From: Candidatus Parcubacteria bacterium
Lineage (GTDB): Bacteria > Patescibacteriota > Patescibacteriia > Magasanikbacterales > UBA922
Length of the DNA stretch: 33,529 bases
Direction of reading: 5' to 3'
Assembly (NCBI GenBank): GCA_018646705.1
Contig: JABGUG010000056.1
Coordinates: 1 to 33,529 of the forward strand
The notes below the pieces were generated by a model, which saw only the letters and a list, made by a program, of their open reading frames with translations, searched no databases and was not told where the DNA came from. Numbering within the stretch: position 1 is the first letter of the stretch; each line of letters starts with the position of its first letter. Positions 15,280 to 23,318 of the stretch are shown one piece after another. A program made the translations under genes and the position numbers.

Positions 15280-17049
15280 CTATTTCTTGTCTTGAACAAT
15301 TTTTAAACTAAGTTCTTTCAATTGATCATCCGAGGCTTCTGCAGGACTTCCCATCATTGGTTCCTCTGCTTTTTGATTTTTTGGGAATGGAACTACACGT
15401 CGTATATTTGGTTCACCAAGAAGCAACATAACTAACCGTTCAATACCGGGTGCAAAACCACAATGAGGAGGCGCACCATACTCAAACGCATCGATCATGT
15501 GTCCAAATTTTTCATCTACCTGTTCCTTACTATATCCTGCGATTTCAAATGCTTTGTACATGATTTTTGGATCTTTGTTTCGTACTGCACCAGATGACAG
15601 TTCTAATCCATTGGCAATAATATCATATTGGTGTGCCAAAATATCTAGAGGATCTTTATTCAAAAGATCATCCATACCACCTTGTGGCATAGAAAATGGA
15701 TTGTGTCCAAAATCAACTTTTTCTCTTTCCTCATCCCACTCATACATAGGAAAATCAATAATCCATGCCCAGGCAATCAGATTCTCATCAATCAAATCAA
15801 GTTTTTCTGCAGCCAATTGACGAACAGGACCTAATGCAAAACAAGATTTTTCCCACTTATCTGCTGAGAAAAATAAAATTGCGTTATCTTTCACACCAGC
15901 TAATTTTTTAAGTGCTTCTAATTTTCCTTCATCAAAAAATTTACTCACGCCACCCTCAAATTTTCCATCCGCATATTTCATCCAAGCAAGTCCTTTTGCA
16001 CCAGCACGTTTTGCTTTGTCAGTAAATTCATCATCAATTTCTTTGCGTGTAAATTTGTCTCCATTTGGAACAACAAGTACACGAACATATTCAGCTTCTT
16101 TGAATACATTGAACTCTGTGTTACTCGCCCATTCACTTACATCATTCATTTTTAATTCGTAACGTAAGTCAGGTCTGTCACTTCCATATTCTTCCATTGC
16201 TGTTTTGAATGGAATTTGTGGAAAAGTATGTTGCATTGCTTTTTTGCCTGCGACTTTTTCAGTTAGCTCAATAAACAAAGGTTCCATTTCAGCAAAAAAT
16301 TCTTCTGGAGTTTTGAAACTTGTCTCCACATCAAGCTGATAAAATTCTCCCGGACTTCTGTCTGCTCTAGCATCCTCATCACGCATACACGCTGCAATCT
16401 GATAATATTTATCAAACCCTGCAACCATGAGAAGTTGTTTGTATTGTTGAGGTGCTTGTGGAAGCGCATAAAATTTTCCTGGATGCACGCGACTTGGTAC
16501 GAGAAAATCTCGCGCACCTTCTGGAGAGCTCACGGTCAATATAGGTGTTGCGATGTGCACATAATCTCTTGAATCCATGTAGTCACGAATATGTTTTTCA
16601 ACACGCGCACGAAACAAGATATTATTTTTTAATTTTTCACGACGTAATTCCAAATAACGATATTTCAAACGCAACTCTTCATCTTCGTCACCTTTGTTTG
16701 TTTCAAAAATCTCAAACGGCATCGCCTTTGCCTCACTCAAAACTTCTATCTCTTCAGCCATGAGTTCAATCTCACCAGTCGCCAAATCCTTATTAACATT
16801 CTCTTTCTTCCTACTCTCAACCTTTCCCTTTACCTTTATTACAAATTCGTATTTCAATTTTTCTGCAATACCAAAATTTTTAACTAAATCTGGATTAAAT
16901 ACGATCTGAGTCATCCCGTATCTATCACGCAAGTCTACAAAAATAAGACCTCCTAGATCCCGGCGCTTGTGCACCCATCCAGAAAGTGTACCTTCTTTGC
17001 CTACGTGTTTTTTTGTTAATTCTGTACAATTGTGTGTTCTATAAGACAT
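15280..17049 (-). CDS. aspS: Aspartyl-tRNA synthetase
   Basis: Class II synthetase charging tRNA-Asp. An OB-fold anticodon domain comes first (LSGWVHKRRDLGGLIFVDLRDR, about 23-44). Motif 2 is RDEDARADRSPGEFYQLDVE near 219-238, motif 3 GIERLVMLLLGEPNIRR near 535-552. The bacterial-type GAD insertion lies between them. 589 residues is normal for bacteria. Whether it is discriminating or also makes Asp-tRNA-Asn cannot be decided here, as no gatCAB is in the window. It is first in a minus-strand run that continues into the acyltransferase genes without an obvious terminator. Confidence 0.97.
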   Translation of the reverse strand: MSYRTHNCTELTKKHVGKEGTLSGWVHKRRDLGGLIFVDLRDRYGMTQIVFNPDLVKNFGIAEKLKYEFVIKVKGKVESRKKENVNKDLATGEIELMAEEIEVLSEAKAMPFEIFETNKGDEDEELRLKYRYLELRREKLKNNILFRARVEKHIRDYMDSRDYVHIATPILTVSSPEGARDFLVPSRVHPGKFYALPQAPQQYKQLLMVAGFDKYYQIAACMRDEDARADRSPGEFYQLDVETSFKTPEEFFAEMEPLFIELTEKVAGKKAMQHTFPQIPFKTAMEEYGSDRPDLRYELKMNDVSEWASNTEFNVFKEAEYVRVLVVPNGDKFTRKEIDDEFTDKAKRAGAKGLAWMKYADGKFEGGVSKFFDEGKLEALKKLAGVKDNAILFFSADKWEKSCFALGPVRQLAAEKLDLIDENLIAWAWIIDFPMYEWDEEREKVDFGHNPFSMPQGGMDDLLNKDPLDILAHQYDIIANGLELSSGAVRNKDPKIMYKAFEIAGYSKEQVDEKFGHMIDAFEYGAPPHCGFAPGIERLVMLLLGEPNIRRVVPFPKNQKAEEPMMGSPAEASDDQLKELSLKIVQDKK

Positions 17050-17055
17050 AGTGCT

Positions 17056-17089
17056 GTCATTCCGAGGAGTGAAACGACGAGGAATCTTT
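17056..17089. repeat. Dispersed REP-like repeat in the aspS leader
   Basis: GTCATTCCGAGGAGTGAAAC and the following GACGAGGAATCTTT match the very widespread bacterial repeat pattern GTCATTCYGAG...GAGGAATCT, with ATTCC/GGAAT arms. It ends 6 bp before the aspS start codon, so it occupies the place of the ribosome binding site. Confidence 0.65.
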
Positions 17090-17168
17090 CCTAAAGAAGA
17101 ATATCTCGAAGTTATTTGCCTCTATATTAAAAAATAATGTTTAAAAAATTCGCTAAAATAACATATAT

Positions 17169-17196
17169 ATTGTACCAAAACTGTGGAATAAATCAA
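17169..17196 (-). promoter_or_regulatory. Promoter of aspS unit
   Basis: Minus strand TTGATT (17191-17196), 16 bp, TACAAT (17169-17174). The leader would be about 115 nt and include the REP-like repeat. Confidence 0.5.
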
Positions 17197-17214
17197 GACT
17201 ATCTGAATATAACA

Positions 17215-17240
17215 AAAAAGCGCTTTATAAGGCGCTTTTT
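17215..17240 (-). terminator. Terminator after the 1206-residue protein gene
   Basis: AAAAAGCGC (17215-17223) pairs with GCGCTTTTT (17232-17240), with a T-run on the minus strand (TTTTTTGTTATATT). It lies 20 bp past the stop of the minus-strand gene and upstream of the aspS promoter. Confidence 0.8.
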
Positions 17241-17259
17241 GTGTAGTATATGTGGATTT

Positions 17260-20200
17260 TTATAGGGATGAAAATAAATCACTTGGGAACCATTTTTTAG
17301 CGTTTAATGAATAAAACATGTTTTCAAAGTTAGAGTGTCTCATATTCTCATAAGTAAATTGATAGTCTTTATACATCTGAACCGCATAATTCATACGCTT
17401 AAATGTCACGTTATCAAGATGAAGTGTACTGTATTTTGTCCAGATACCATTATCTTCCCAAGAAAGATATGTTTTATCATAAGGATTCTTCCACCCCAAA
17501 ATACAATCTCTAAACACTGTATTACCTCCTTCGATGCGAACAGTATCCCCTGGTCTCCTACTTTCCATAATAGAGCAAGAATCAAATAAAACTTCAGAAT
17601 TTTTACTCCATACCATGGCACTCGACATCGAATGCATAGGAAATGTACTTCTATTCCTAAAAGACCCTCCGTTAGAAATATTCACATGCGATAAATTTCC
17701 TGTAGCACTACTAAAATATATTCCGCCAAAACGCCCCGGAGATGTAATGTACACTGGATTATCTATCATACCCACAACATCTAAACTTCCATATACATTT
17801 AACATACCGTATGAACTCAAATATAATCGTGCACCAGGTTTTATAGTTAAAGTTGTTGAAAGGCTTACATTCAAATTGGTAAATAAAAAATTTGAACCAT
17901 TTTCAATCGTATAGTCTTCCTCAAGTTCTGTAACCGAAATACGTGCCATGTTCAAAGTGTTACTTGTGAATGTATTGTCTTTCCAGACCACAGGCATACT
18001 ATTTCCCAATTCAACAGGATATGTGCTCGATGAAAAACCTAAGAAGGTTAATCCAACAGCACTTATATCCACATTTGATTGTGTAACTAACCCTCGTTGT
18101 CCTCCTGAAAAAATGGAATCGTATAAAATAAGTTCACCGCCCGAACTCCACACGTATGCATCGTCGTTTCCAATTTCTTCATCAATAAATATATTTTCAA
18201 ACAAGATATTTTTCAAATTAATATTACCGCCCTCATTTCTAATAACCTGATTTGCACCACACGTCGTACATGAATCATATCTGTATGTATTTCCACCATA
18301 GAAAAAATCAACAAACGATCCTTCAAAAACTCCACTATTCTTTATAATTATATTTTGCCAATCCCCTGGCTGTGATTCCACATCATTATTAATATCATGA
18401 ATAGATGTAAATACAATTCGATTATTTTCATCTCCCTTTGCATCTATCAAACCTTCCACAATAAATGAAGAATTTTTATCCACACCAAGCAATGTTACTC
18501 CTGGATCAATACTAACCGTATAATTTTCTGGCACAGTTACATCATGTCCAAAAATATATGGACTATGCTCACTGGATAGAACAAGTGTGGAACTTGCATT
18601 AAAGATATAATTATCTGCAATATCATTTAAATACCAATTATGATCATTATCTTGCCCAGGACTCCCATACACTTGCCCACAATAACTTCTTACATCATAA
18701 CGAATTGATTCATTTGTCTTCCAATTTTCAACATTATTTCCAGACACAATGGGATCAATACGTTCCATGGTTCTGTATGTTTCATCCATACTACCAGCAA
18801 ACCACCCTGCCGACTGGTCAGTCTCATCAACTTTTTCTAATTCTGAATTCCATAATACTAAGCGTGCGCCCGTATCTAAAAAATCAGTACCTTCAACAAA
18901 CACACTATCAGATTTTTTATTCAAGATAACATCCTCATACTTTCCAATCAAATAATATCCACCCGCCTCTATATTTCCTTGAAGTACTGCTGTATATCCA
19001 TAATCATCGTACGCGACTTCAAACGCCCAGCCATCTAATGATATATCTGTTTCTCCTGGATTATATAATTCTACCCATTCATCATAATCACAACCTTCTT
19101 CACGAGCAATCCCCATCCACGCCACTTCATTTATCACAATATCTTTTAACCAATCAGTCACGATATCTACTTCACTTATACTCCAATCTGAACTATTTTC
19201 TACCTCATCAAATGCACGTACACGAATATTATGATTTCCATGATTTATAATTTCATACATATATTCTGTCGTCGTAACATGAGTCAAAATTTGTGACCAC
19301 TCATTTTCACCAACTCTATATTCAACATCATAATATATAATGTCTGACTGATCATCACTACTTTGCCATGACATATACAATGTTGACGTTGCAGATTCTG
19401 ATAGATTTATCACAACAGTAGGTTGTGTAGGAGATGTCACATCTACAATAACCTCTTCTTCTACGTCTTCCACATCAGAAGCAGGCGTGCTAGAACCTCC
19501 CCCACCGCCACCAAAATATGTGGGTATATTTTTGACCACGTCCACTACATTTTCAATCACGTCTTCTGTTTTTTCTTTTACTGTTTTTACTACGTCTTTT
19601 ATGTTATCTAATATTTTTTTTCCACTATCTTTTTCTATTCCATTTTTGGGAGGCTCGAGAGCCTCCCCTACTAGAGCCTCCTCTACTGCCACATCATCAT
19701 CTGTATCATGCAAAACATTTATATGCGCGGTGAAAATCTCATTGCCAATTTGAACCCATTCACCTGTTTTTACTATCAACGCTTGAAAAACATATTCGCC
19801 TACTTCGTCTGGTGTTTTAATAAAAAAAGAAAACGTACCTTCTTGGTCGTTCCCCACATATGATTGATCGAGTAGCGCCGGACGCAGACTCGTCAGCCAT
19901 GAACTATGTTTAAATTGTTTATTCTGCTCTGTTGGTGTAGTAATATTTAATGATACATCACTTCGTGCCCAATCTATAGTCCCTATATTTTTCACACGAA
20001 CTTTAATTTCGATTTCCTGATCTGGTAAAACATCAAATTCTTCACGTTCATTTATAATATCTGCATCATATACAACCTCATGTTTCTCTTCACTTTTTTC
20101 TTCTATCTTCTCCCCTTCCACATCCTGTCGTACATCTTCTCTGTCAAATAGATTTCCGAAAAAGTTTTTTGTCTTTTGCCACCAGGATTGTTTTGGTTCG

Positions 20201-20880
20201 GAAAAAATATCTATATTTTCTAACTCAGTTTCTCCTACAATTAAATTTTTATTTAGTTCAATAAATTTTGATGGTGAATACCGGTGAGGTGCATACTGTG
20301 CAACGCCTGAATAACCACGACCGGCTCCATTAAATAAATCGTCATTAAAACCTTGTTCATCTTTTAATTCAAAATGTAAATGATCTAAAGAATAATTACA
20401 AACATGTCCAATCTCTCCAATCTTTTGACCTTTTTTGACAGACTCTTCTTCTTTTACAAGAATATTTTGAATATGTCCATATTGCGAATAAACTTTTTTA
20501 GGATTGACCTGTGTATTATCAGTTATAAATGTATCTTTGGTTTCAAATACATTTTCCCCCTCAAGTTCATGTTCTATAATCAAAACAGGTCCCCAACCAT
20601 GATTTAAAGATTTTGGACAATTGGGCCAATCTTTTACTATTTTGACAACACCATCAGCAATCGCATAAATAGATTCACCTGGGTCGCCTATAAAATCTTC
20701 ACCAAGATGACCTATATACGGATCAACCCAAGCATCACCAAGTTTCAATGTAATATTCATTTTCTTTGAATCAACGCCACTATCGGGATAAACGAATCCA
20801 GAAAATGTAACAGCCCATACAACAGAAAATGATAACGTAGACAAAACTATACCCCACACAATCAAAGTGTGGAATTTCAT
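17260..20880 (-). CDS. Secreted multidomain protein: M23 peptidase, Ig-like/FN3, lamin-tail and beta-helix
   Basis: 1206 residues with a signal peptide (about 1-23, cleaved near VVWA). An M23/LytM-type peptidase domain (about 30-215) has HLGED (His58, Asp62), YGHIQ (His136) and HLHFEL (His167, His169), the full zinc site. A Glu/Lys linker, an NBR1-like Ig domain (about 283-390, VKNIGTIDWARSD), an acidic linker with a Gly run, a fibronectin-like domain (about 485-578) and a lamin-tail domain (about 580-720, VINEVAWMG...EWVELYNPG) follow. The last 450 residues look like a right-handed beta-helix (YITSPGRFGGIYFSS). There is no C-terminal anchor. It probably cuts or binds peptidoglycan outside the cell. 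Start overlaps the upstream gene by 4 bp. Confidence 0.88.
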   Translation of the reverse strand: MKFHTLIVWGIVLSTLSFSVVWAVTFSGFVYPDSGVDSKKMNITLKLGDAWVDPYIGHLGEDFIGDPGESIYAIADGVVKIVKDWPNCPKSLNHGWGPVLIIEHELEGENVFETKDTFITDNTQVNPKKVYSQYGHIQNILVKEEESVKKGQKIGEIGHVCNYSLDHLHFELKDEQGFNDDLFNGAGRGYSGVAQYAPHRYSPSKFIELNKNLIVGETELENIDIFSEPKQSWWQKTKNFFGNLFDREDVRQDVEGEKIEEKSEEKHEVVYDADIINEREEFDVLPDQEIEIKVRVKNIGTIDWARSDVSLNITTPTEQNKQFKHSSWLTSLRPALLDQSYVGNDQEGTFSFFIKTPDEVGEYVFQALIVKTGEWVQIGNEIFTAHINVLHDTDDDVAVEEALVGEALEPPKNGIEKDSGKKILDNIKDVVKTVKEKTEDVIENVVDVVKNIPTYFGGGGGGSSTPASDVEDVEEEVIVDVTSPTQPTVVINLSESATSTLYMSWQSSDDQSDIIYYDVEYRVGENEWSQILTHVTTTEYMYEIINHGNHNIRVRAFDEVENSSDWSISEVDIVTDWLKDIVINEVAWMGIAREEGCDYDEWVELYNPGETDISLDGWAFEVAYDDYGYTAVLQGNIEAGGYYLIGKYEDVILNKKSDSVFVEGTDFLDTGARLVLWNSELEKVDETDQSAGWFAGSMDETYRTMERIDPIVSGNNVENWKTNESIRYDVRSYCGQVYGSPGQDNDHNWYLNDIADNYIFNASSTLVLSSEHSPYIFGHDVTVPENYTVSIDPGVTLLGVDKNSSFIVEGLIDAKGDENNRIVFTSIHDINNDVESQPGDWQNIIIKNSGVFEGSFVDFFYGGNTYRYDSCTTCGANQVIRNEGGNINLKNILFENIFIDEEIGNDDAYVWSSGGELILYDSIFSGGQRGLVTQSNVDISAVGLTFLGFSSSTYPVELGNSMPVVWKDNTFTSNTLNMARISVTELEEDYTIENGSNFLFTNLNVSLSTTLTIKPGARLYLSSYGMLNVYGSLDVVGMIDNPVYITSPGRFGGIYFSSATGNLSHVNISNGGSFRNRSTFPMHSMSSAMVWSKNSEVLFDSCSIMESRRPGDTVRIEGGNTVFRDCILGWKNPYDKTYLSWEDNGIWTKYSTLHLDNVTFKRMNYAVQMYKDYQFTYENMRHSNFENMFYSLNAKKWFPSDLFSSL

Positions 20881-21440
20881 AAATCAAATATAATGTTTTT
20901 TATTATATTATTAATGTCTGACTGACTATCTGAGACGGTGATTAAATAAAGATTATCTTTTAAAAAATAAAAATAATTAATAATCTCTCCTATAGAACCA
21001 ACATCTACTAACTTATATAAATTATCTTCGACTAACATAGGTTGTTCATAGCATTCAGGACAATTTGAATTCTCTATCCAATTGTTAATCTGCTCTGTTT
21101 GATTCAAATCATTATTTTCAATTGTATAAACACCAACATCAAAACCATCATCTTTTCCATCTAGAGTAGAATCCATAGGACCAACCGAAATAAATTTGTC
21201 ATCAATATATTTAACACCCCACTCATCCCCAATCTTAATCTCAACCTCATTCCCTTCATCCCTCACAAACCTCTCCCCATCTCTCTCAACAATACTCACC
21301 CCTTCTGGCAAATCCATCTCAGCAATATTTTCTTCTGTAGGTGCTAGTGCTGGATTTGTATACAGGCTGTACCCCATGTACCCAATCAGGATGAGAAGAA
21401 AAATTCCTGTAAAAATGAATAAATTATGTTTTTGTCTCAT
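20877..21440 (-). CDS. Membrane-anchored hypothetical protein
   Basis: 187 residues from the ATG at 21440; an in-frame TTG six bases earlier is less likely. One N-terminal helix (about 9-28, FIFTGIFLLILIGYMGYSLY) is followed by an acidic extracytoplasmic part with a WGVKYIDDKFISVG segment and a CPEC pair (about residues 136-139). No family is recognised. The stop overlaps the start of the M23 gene (ATGA type), so the two are translationally coupled and may act together outside the membrane. Confidence 0.8.
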   Translation of the reverse strand: MRQKHNLFIFTGIFLLILIGYMGYSLYTNPALAPTEENIAEMDLPEGVSIVERDGERFVRDEGNEVEIKIGDEWGVKYIDDKFISVGPMDSTLDGKDDGFDVGVYTIENNDLNQTEQINNWIENSNCPECYEQPMLVEDNLYKLVDVGSIGEIINYFYFLKDNLYLITVSDSQSDINNIIKNIIFDL

Positions 21441-21500
21441 ATGCAAAATAGTTTACATTAATTATGATTGTTTATTGTTTTTACATTAAACCCCCTCTGA

Positions 21501-21519
21501 CTCCCCCTACTAGGGGGAG
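21501..21519. repeat. 19-bp palindrome
   Basis: CTCCCCCTA, central C, TAGGGGGAG: nine-bp perfect arms in an AT-rich gap. Flanking CCCCCTCTGA makes it look like part of a dispersed repeat. No T-tract follows directly. Confidence 0.7.
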
Positions 21520-21548
21520 GATATATTACCATAATTATTTCATAAAAA

Positions 21549-21581
21549 ATTTAAATAAAAAAATCCTTCCGTACCGAAGGA
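21549..21581 (-). terminator. Terminator downstream of the transposase gene
   Basis: Minus strand TCCTTC-GGTACG-GAAGGA (21581-21564) followed by TTTTTTTATTTAAATTTTTT, about 95 bp past the transposase stop. Confidence 0.7.
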
Positions 21582-21676
21582 CACAAATATCATTTATAAA
21601 ATTATATATAAATGACCCACACCCACAACGCCTATTCATGTCTGTTGCGGTATATGATAATTATAATACACATCGT

Positions 21677-22423
21677 TTATTCACGCAACCAATTATTTCG
21701 ATCACGCCACCATGCCTGTGGATTATTTATAATATATCGACAAATATTTTGATATGCACGTTCATCGCGAATAATATGATCATGAAACGATCGTTGCCAC
21801 CGGAACGCGGGACATCCATGTTCGTGGATCATTTTTGATGACGTTGTTTTGAATGCGCCAATCAATTCGGATAATGGTTTGATTTTGACAATGCCACGCG
21901 CGGATACGTCGTGATGCGATATGCGTGGTATATCATGTATGGATGTGTCAATGCAATGCGCGTGTAGGGACAGGTCGCGACCTGTCCCTACGGACGTTTT
22001 TATATAATTTGACGTTTTGTTTAAACCATCCCGACCTGTCCCTACAGACGTTTTTGATTCATCCGACGCATTATTTAAAATATCCCGACCTGTCCCTACA
22101 GACGTTTTTGATTCATCCGACGCGTTATCCAAACCAACCATATCCGCACCAACGGATGATGCATCACAAATTTCCAACACACCATGCACATGATTTTGCA
22201 TTACAACAAATGCATGGGGGCGTATATATGGATATTGTGCGCACAACCATTCCCATCGCCGATATACAATCGAACCAAATTTATTCACACACATCACATC
22301 ATTTTTTATATGTCCAAAATATGGATACCTACCCTGCGTACAAATGGTAATAAAATAATACCCTGGACGGGCATAATCAAATTTTTTCAATCTGTTTAAT
22401 TTTCTATTATGTGAGATTGTCAT
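21677..22423 (-). CDS. REP-associated tyrosine transposase (Y1/HUH, IS200-like) with internal repeats
   Basis: 248 residues from the ATG at 22423; the frame extends 42 bp upstream but that part (CGILYVCGIIYLY) is not family-like. It has the Y1 layout: FDYARPGYYFITICTQGR (about 17-34), the HUH pair His78 and His80 in VVMQNHVHGVLEI, RSFHDHIIRDERAYQNICRYIINNP near the end with Tyr224 or Tyr230 as nucleophile candidate, and WLRE. Between HUH and tyrosine parts lie three 18-residue copies of a TSVGTGRD repeat. Such single-strand transposases mobilise REP hairpins. No left/right IS ends or linked tnpB were found. The frame is intact. Confidence 0.9.
   Translation of the reverse strand: MTISHNRKLNRLKKFDYARPGYYFITICTQGRYPYFGHIKNDVMCVNKFGSIVYRRWEWLCAQYPYIRPHAFVVMQNHVHGVLEICDASSVGADMVGLDNASDESKTSVGTGRDILNNASDESKTSVGTGRDGLNKTSNYIKTSVGTGRDLSLHAHCIDTSIHDIPRISHHDVSARGIVKIKPLSELIGAFKTTSSKMIHEHGCPAFRWQRSFHDHIIRDERAYQNICRYIINNPQAWWRDRNNWLRE
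21964..21991. repeat. 28-bp perfect palindrome (REP-like) inside the transposase gene
   Basis: GTAGGGACAGGTCG followed by its exact reverse complement CGACCTGTCCCTAC. It is the joining point of one inverted and three direct copies of the same motif. The CGACCTGTCCCTAC half is the start of each 54-bp unit. Confidence 0.95.
21978..22139. repeat. Three tandem 54-bp repeats, in frame with the transposase
   Basis: Units start at 21978, 22032 and 22086, each opening with CGACCTGTCCCTAC and then an AGACGTTTTT-like stretch. The second and third also share GATTCATCCGACGC. 54 bp is 18 codons, so the repeats add whole peptides (TSVGTGRD) without breaking the frame. Confidence 0.92.
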
Positions 22424-22473
22424 ATATAAATATATAATCCCACACACATACAATATACCACACAACTTTCAAA

Positions 22474-22502
22474 TTGACACGGACCAAAAAATAATTCATA
22501 AT
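22474..22502 (+). promoter_or_regulatory. Promoter of the coiled-coil gene
   Basis: TTGACA (22474-22479), 17 bp, CATAAT (22497-22502): a 6/6 and 5/6 match, 33 bp before the ATG. Confidence 0.65.
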
Positions 22503-22535
22503 ACCATCCTAATTTGTGGGGCTAATCCATATGAT

Positions 22536-22919
22536 ATGGACACAACCGTAGTCGCCATAAAACATCTCCAAACAGATGTCGGCACACTTAAGCAAGGTTT
22601 CAAGGAATTACGGCAAGACATACACGATCTCGTTGATTTTTTGAAAGAAAATATGGTCACAAAGGAGGAGTTAAATAATTTAAGATTAGAATTAAAAGCA
22701 GATATAGTAGAGTTGCAAACAAATGTCCAAAACATAGAACAAGATATGAACTATGTAAAACAAGAACTAAAAAATATAAAAATTCAACTGGGACGCCTCG
22801 AACAAAAAACGCAAGAAGATGATGGTGTCGTAGCAACAGAACTCTACGCACTCAAAGCGCGTGTAAAAGAACTTGAGACATTTGTAAAAAAATATAGAAA
22901 AAAACAACACAACTCATAA
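22536..22919 (+). CDS. Small coiled-coil protein, function unknown
   Basis: 127 residues, nearly all helical heptad sequence (for example LRLELKADIVELQTNVQNIE), with a basic end (KKYRKKQHNS). A break near residue 95 (EDDGVVATEL) separates two coils. There is no signal peptide or membrane segment, so it is likely a cytoplasmic oligomeric rod. It is a stand-alone gene with its own promoter and terminator, divergent from the transposase. No clear Shine-Dalgarno. No family recognised; similar small coiled-coil proteins are frequent in CPR genomes (recollection, not checked). Confidence 0.8.
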   Translation: MDTTVVAIKHLQTDVGTLKQGFKELRQDIHDLVDFLKENMVTKEELNNLRLELKADIVELQTNVQNIEQDMNYVKQELKNIKIQLGRLEQKTQEDDGVVATELYALKARVKELETFVKKYRKKQHNS

Positions 22920-22923
22920 AACA

Positions 22924-22949
22924 AAAAAACTGGCACATGCCGGTTTTTT
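22924..22949 (+). terminator. Terminator of the coiled-coil gene
   Basis: AAAAAACTGGCA pairs with TGCCGGTTTTTT (one T-G pair), beginning 4 bp after the stop codon. Confidence 0.85.
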
Positions 22950-22985
22950 ATTAATATAAAATTAGCTTAAATTAAATAAAAAATA

Positions 22986-23013
22986 ATTAGAAATTAGAAA
23001 TTAGAAATTAGAA
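22986..23013. repeat. Four tandem copies of ATTAGAA
   Basis: A 7-bp unit repeated four times, followed by ATTTTTTT. It is an AT-rich microsatellite-like spacer of unknown role. Confidence 0.85.
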
Positions 23014-23058
23014 ATTTTTTTATTTATCCACACTATATCCACTCTAGAGGTCTTGACC

Positions 23059-23087
23059 TTGACAAAAGCCCAAAAATATGATTTAAT
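23059..23087 (+). promoter_or_regulatory. Promoter of the GC-rich lipoprotein gene
   Basis: TTGACA (23059-23064), exactly 17 bp, TTTAAT (23082-23087). The promoter lies in AT-rich DNA about 165 bp before the GC-rich block begins. It would give a leader of about 225 nt. Confidence 0.65.
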
Positions 23088-23092
23088 AACAC

Positions 23093-23318
23093 TGAGTAGT
23101 TGTATCTACTCAAAAATAAGAACATTGTTCTTTCCAACATCTTGAGTCTGTTATTGTTAGCTAGAATAAGAGACTCGGATAAAATATTCGCGGGTGCGCA
23201 AAATGAAGTTTTGCACGCGCCAATTAAGTAGACTATTCCCTACTCTATTTAATAGGCGCGCGCAACTTCGACAACCCGATTTCCGCCGCTTAACGCGGCG
23301 CGGCACAAGGAGGCGCTC
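23093..23318 (+). promoter_or_regulatory. Long structured 5' leader of the lipoprotein gene
   Basis: Successive hairpins: TGAGTAG/CTACTCA (23093-23112) at the expected RNA 5' end; GAGTCT/AGACTC extended by TTATT/AATAA (23144-23176); an imperfect GCGCAAAA/TTTTGCACGC hairpin (about 23192-23221); and CGCCGC/GCGGCG (23284-23300) directly before the ribosome binding site AAGGAGG (23307-23313). No ORF is evident in the leader. No known riboswitch class is recognised. Confidence 0.5.

Larger units (their letters stand above)
21441..21676. other. Intergenic region with a palindrome and a transposase terminator
   Basis: 236 bp between the anchored protein gene and the transposase stop. It holds a 19-bp palindrome (21501-21519), a minus-strand terminator (21564-21581) and no convincing ORF. 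The stretch 21614-21657 may belong to the transposon end but no clear boundary is seen. Confidence 0.5.

Noticed and set aside
21978-22139. CRISPR array
   Set aside because: Three contiguous 54-bp units without unique spacers, in frame inside a transposase; not a repeat-spacer structure.
22424-22465. Upstream extension of the transposase
   Set aside because: The extra 14 residues are hydrophobic and unlike the family N terminus; the ATG at 22423 fits.
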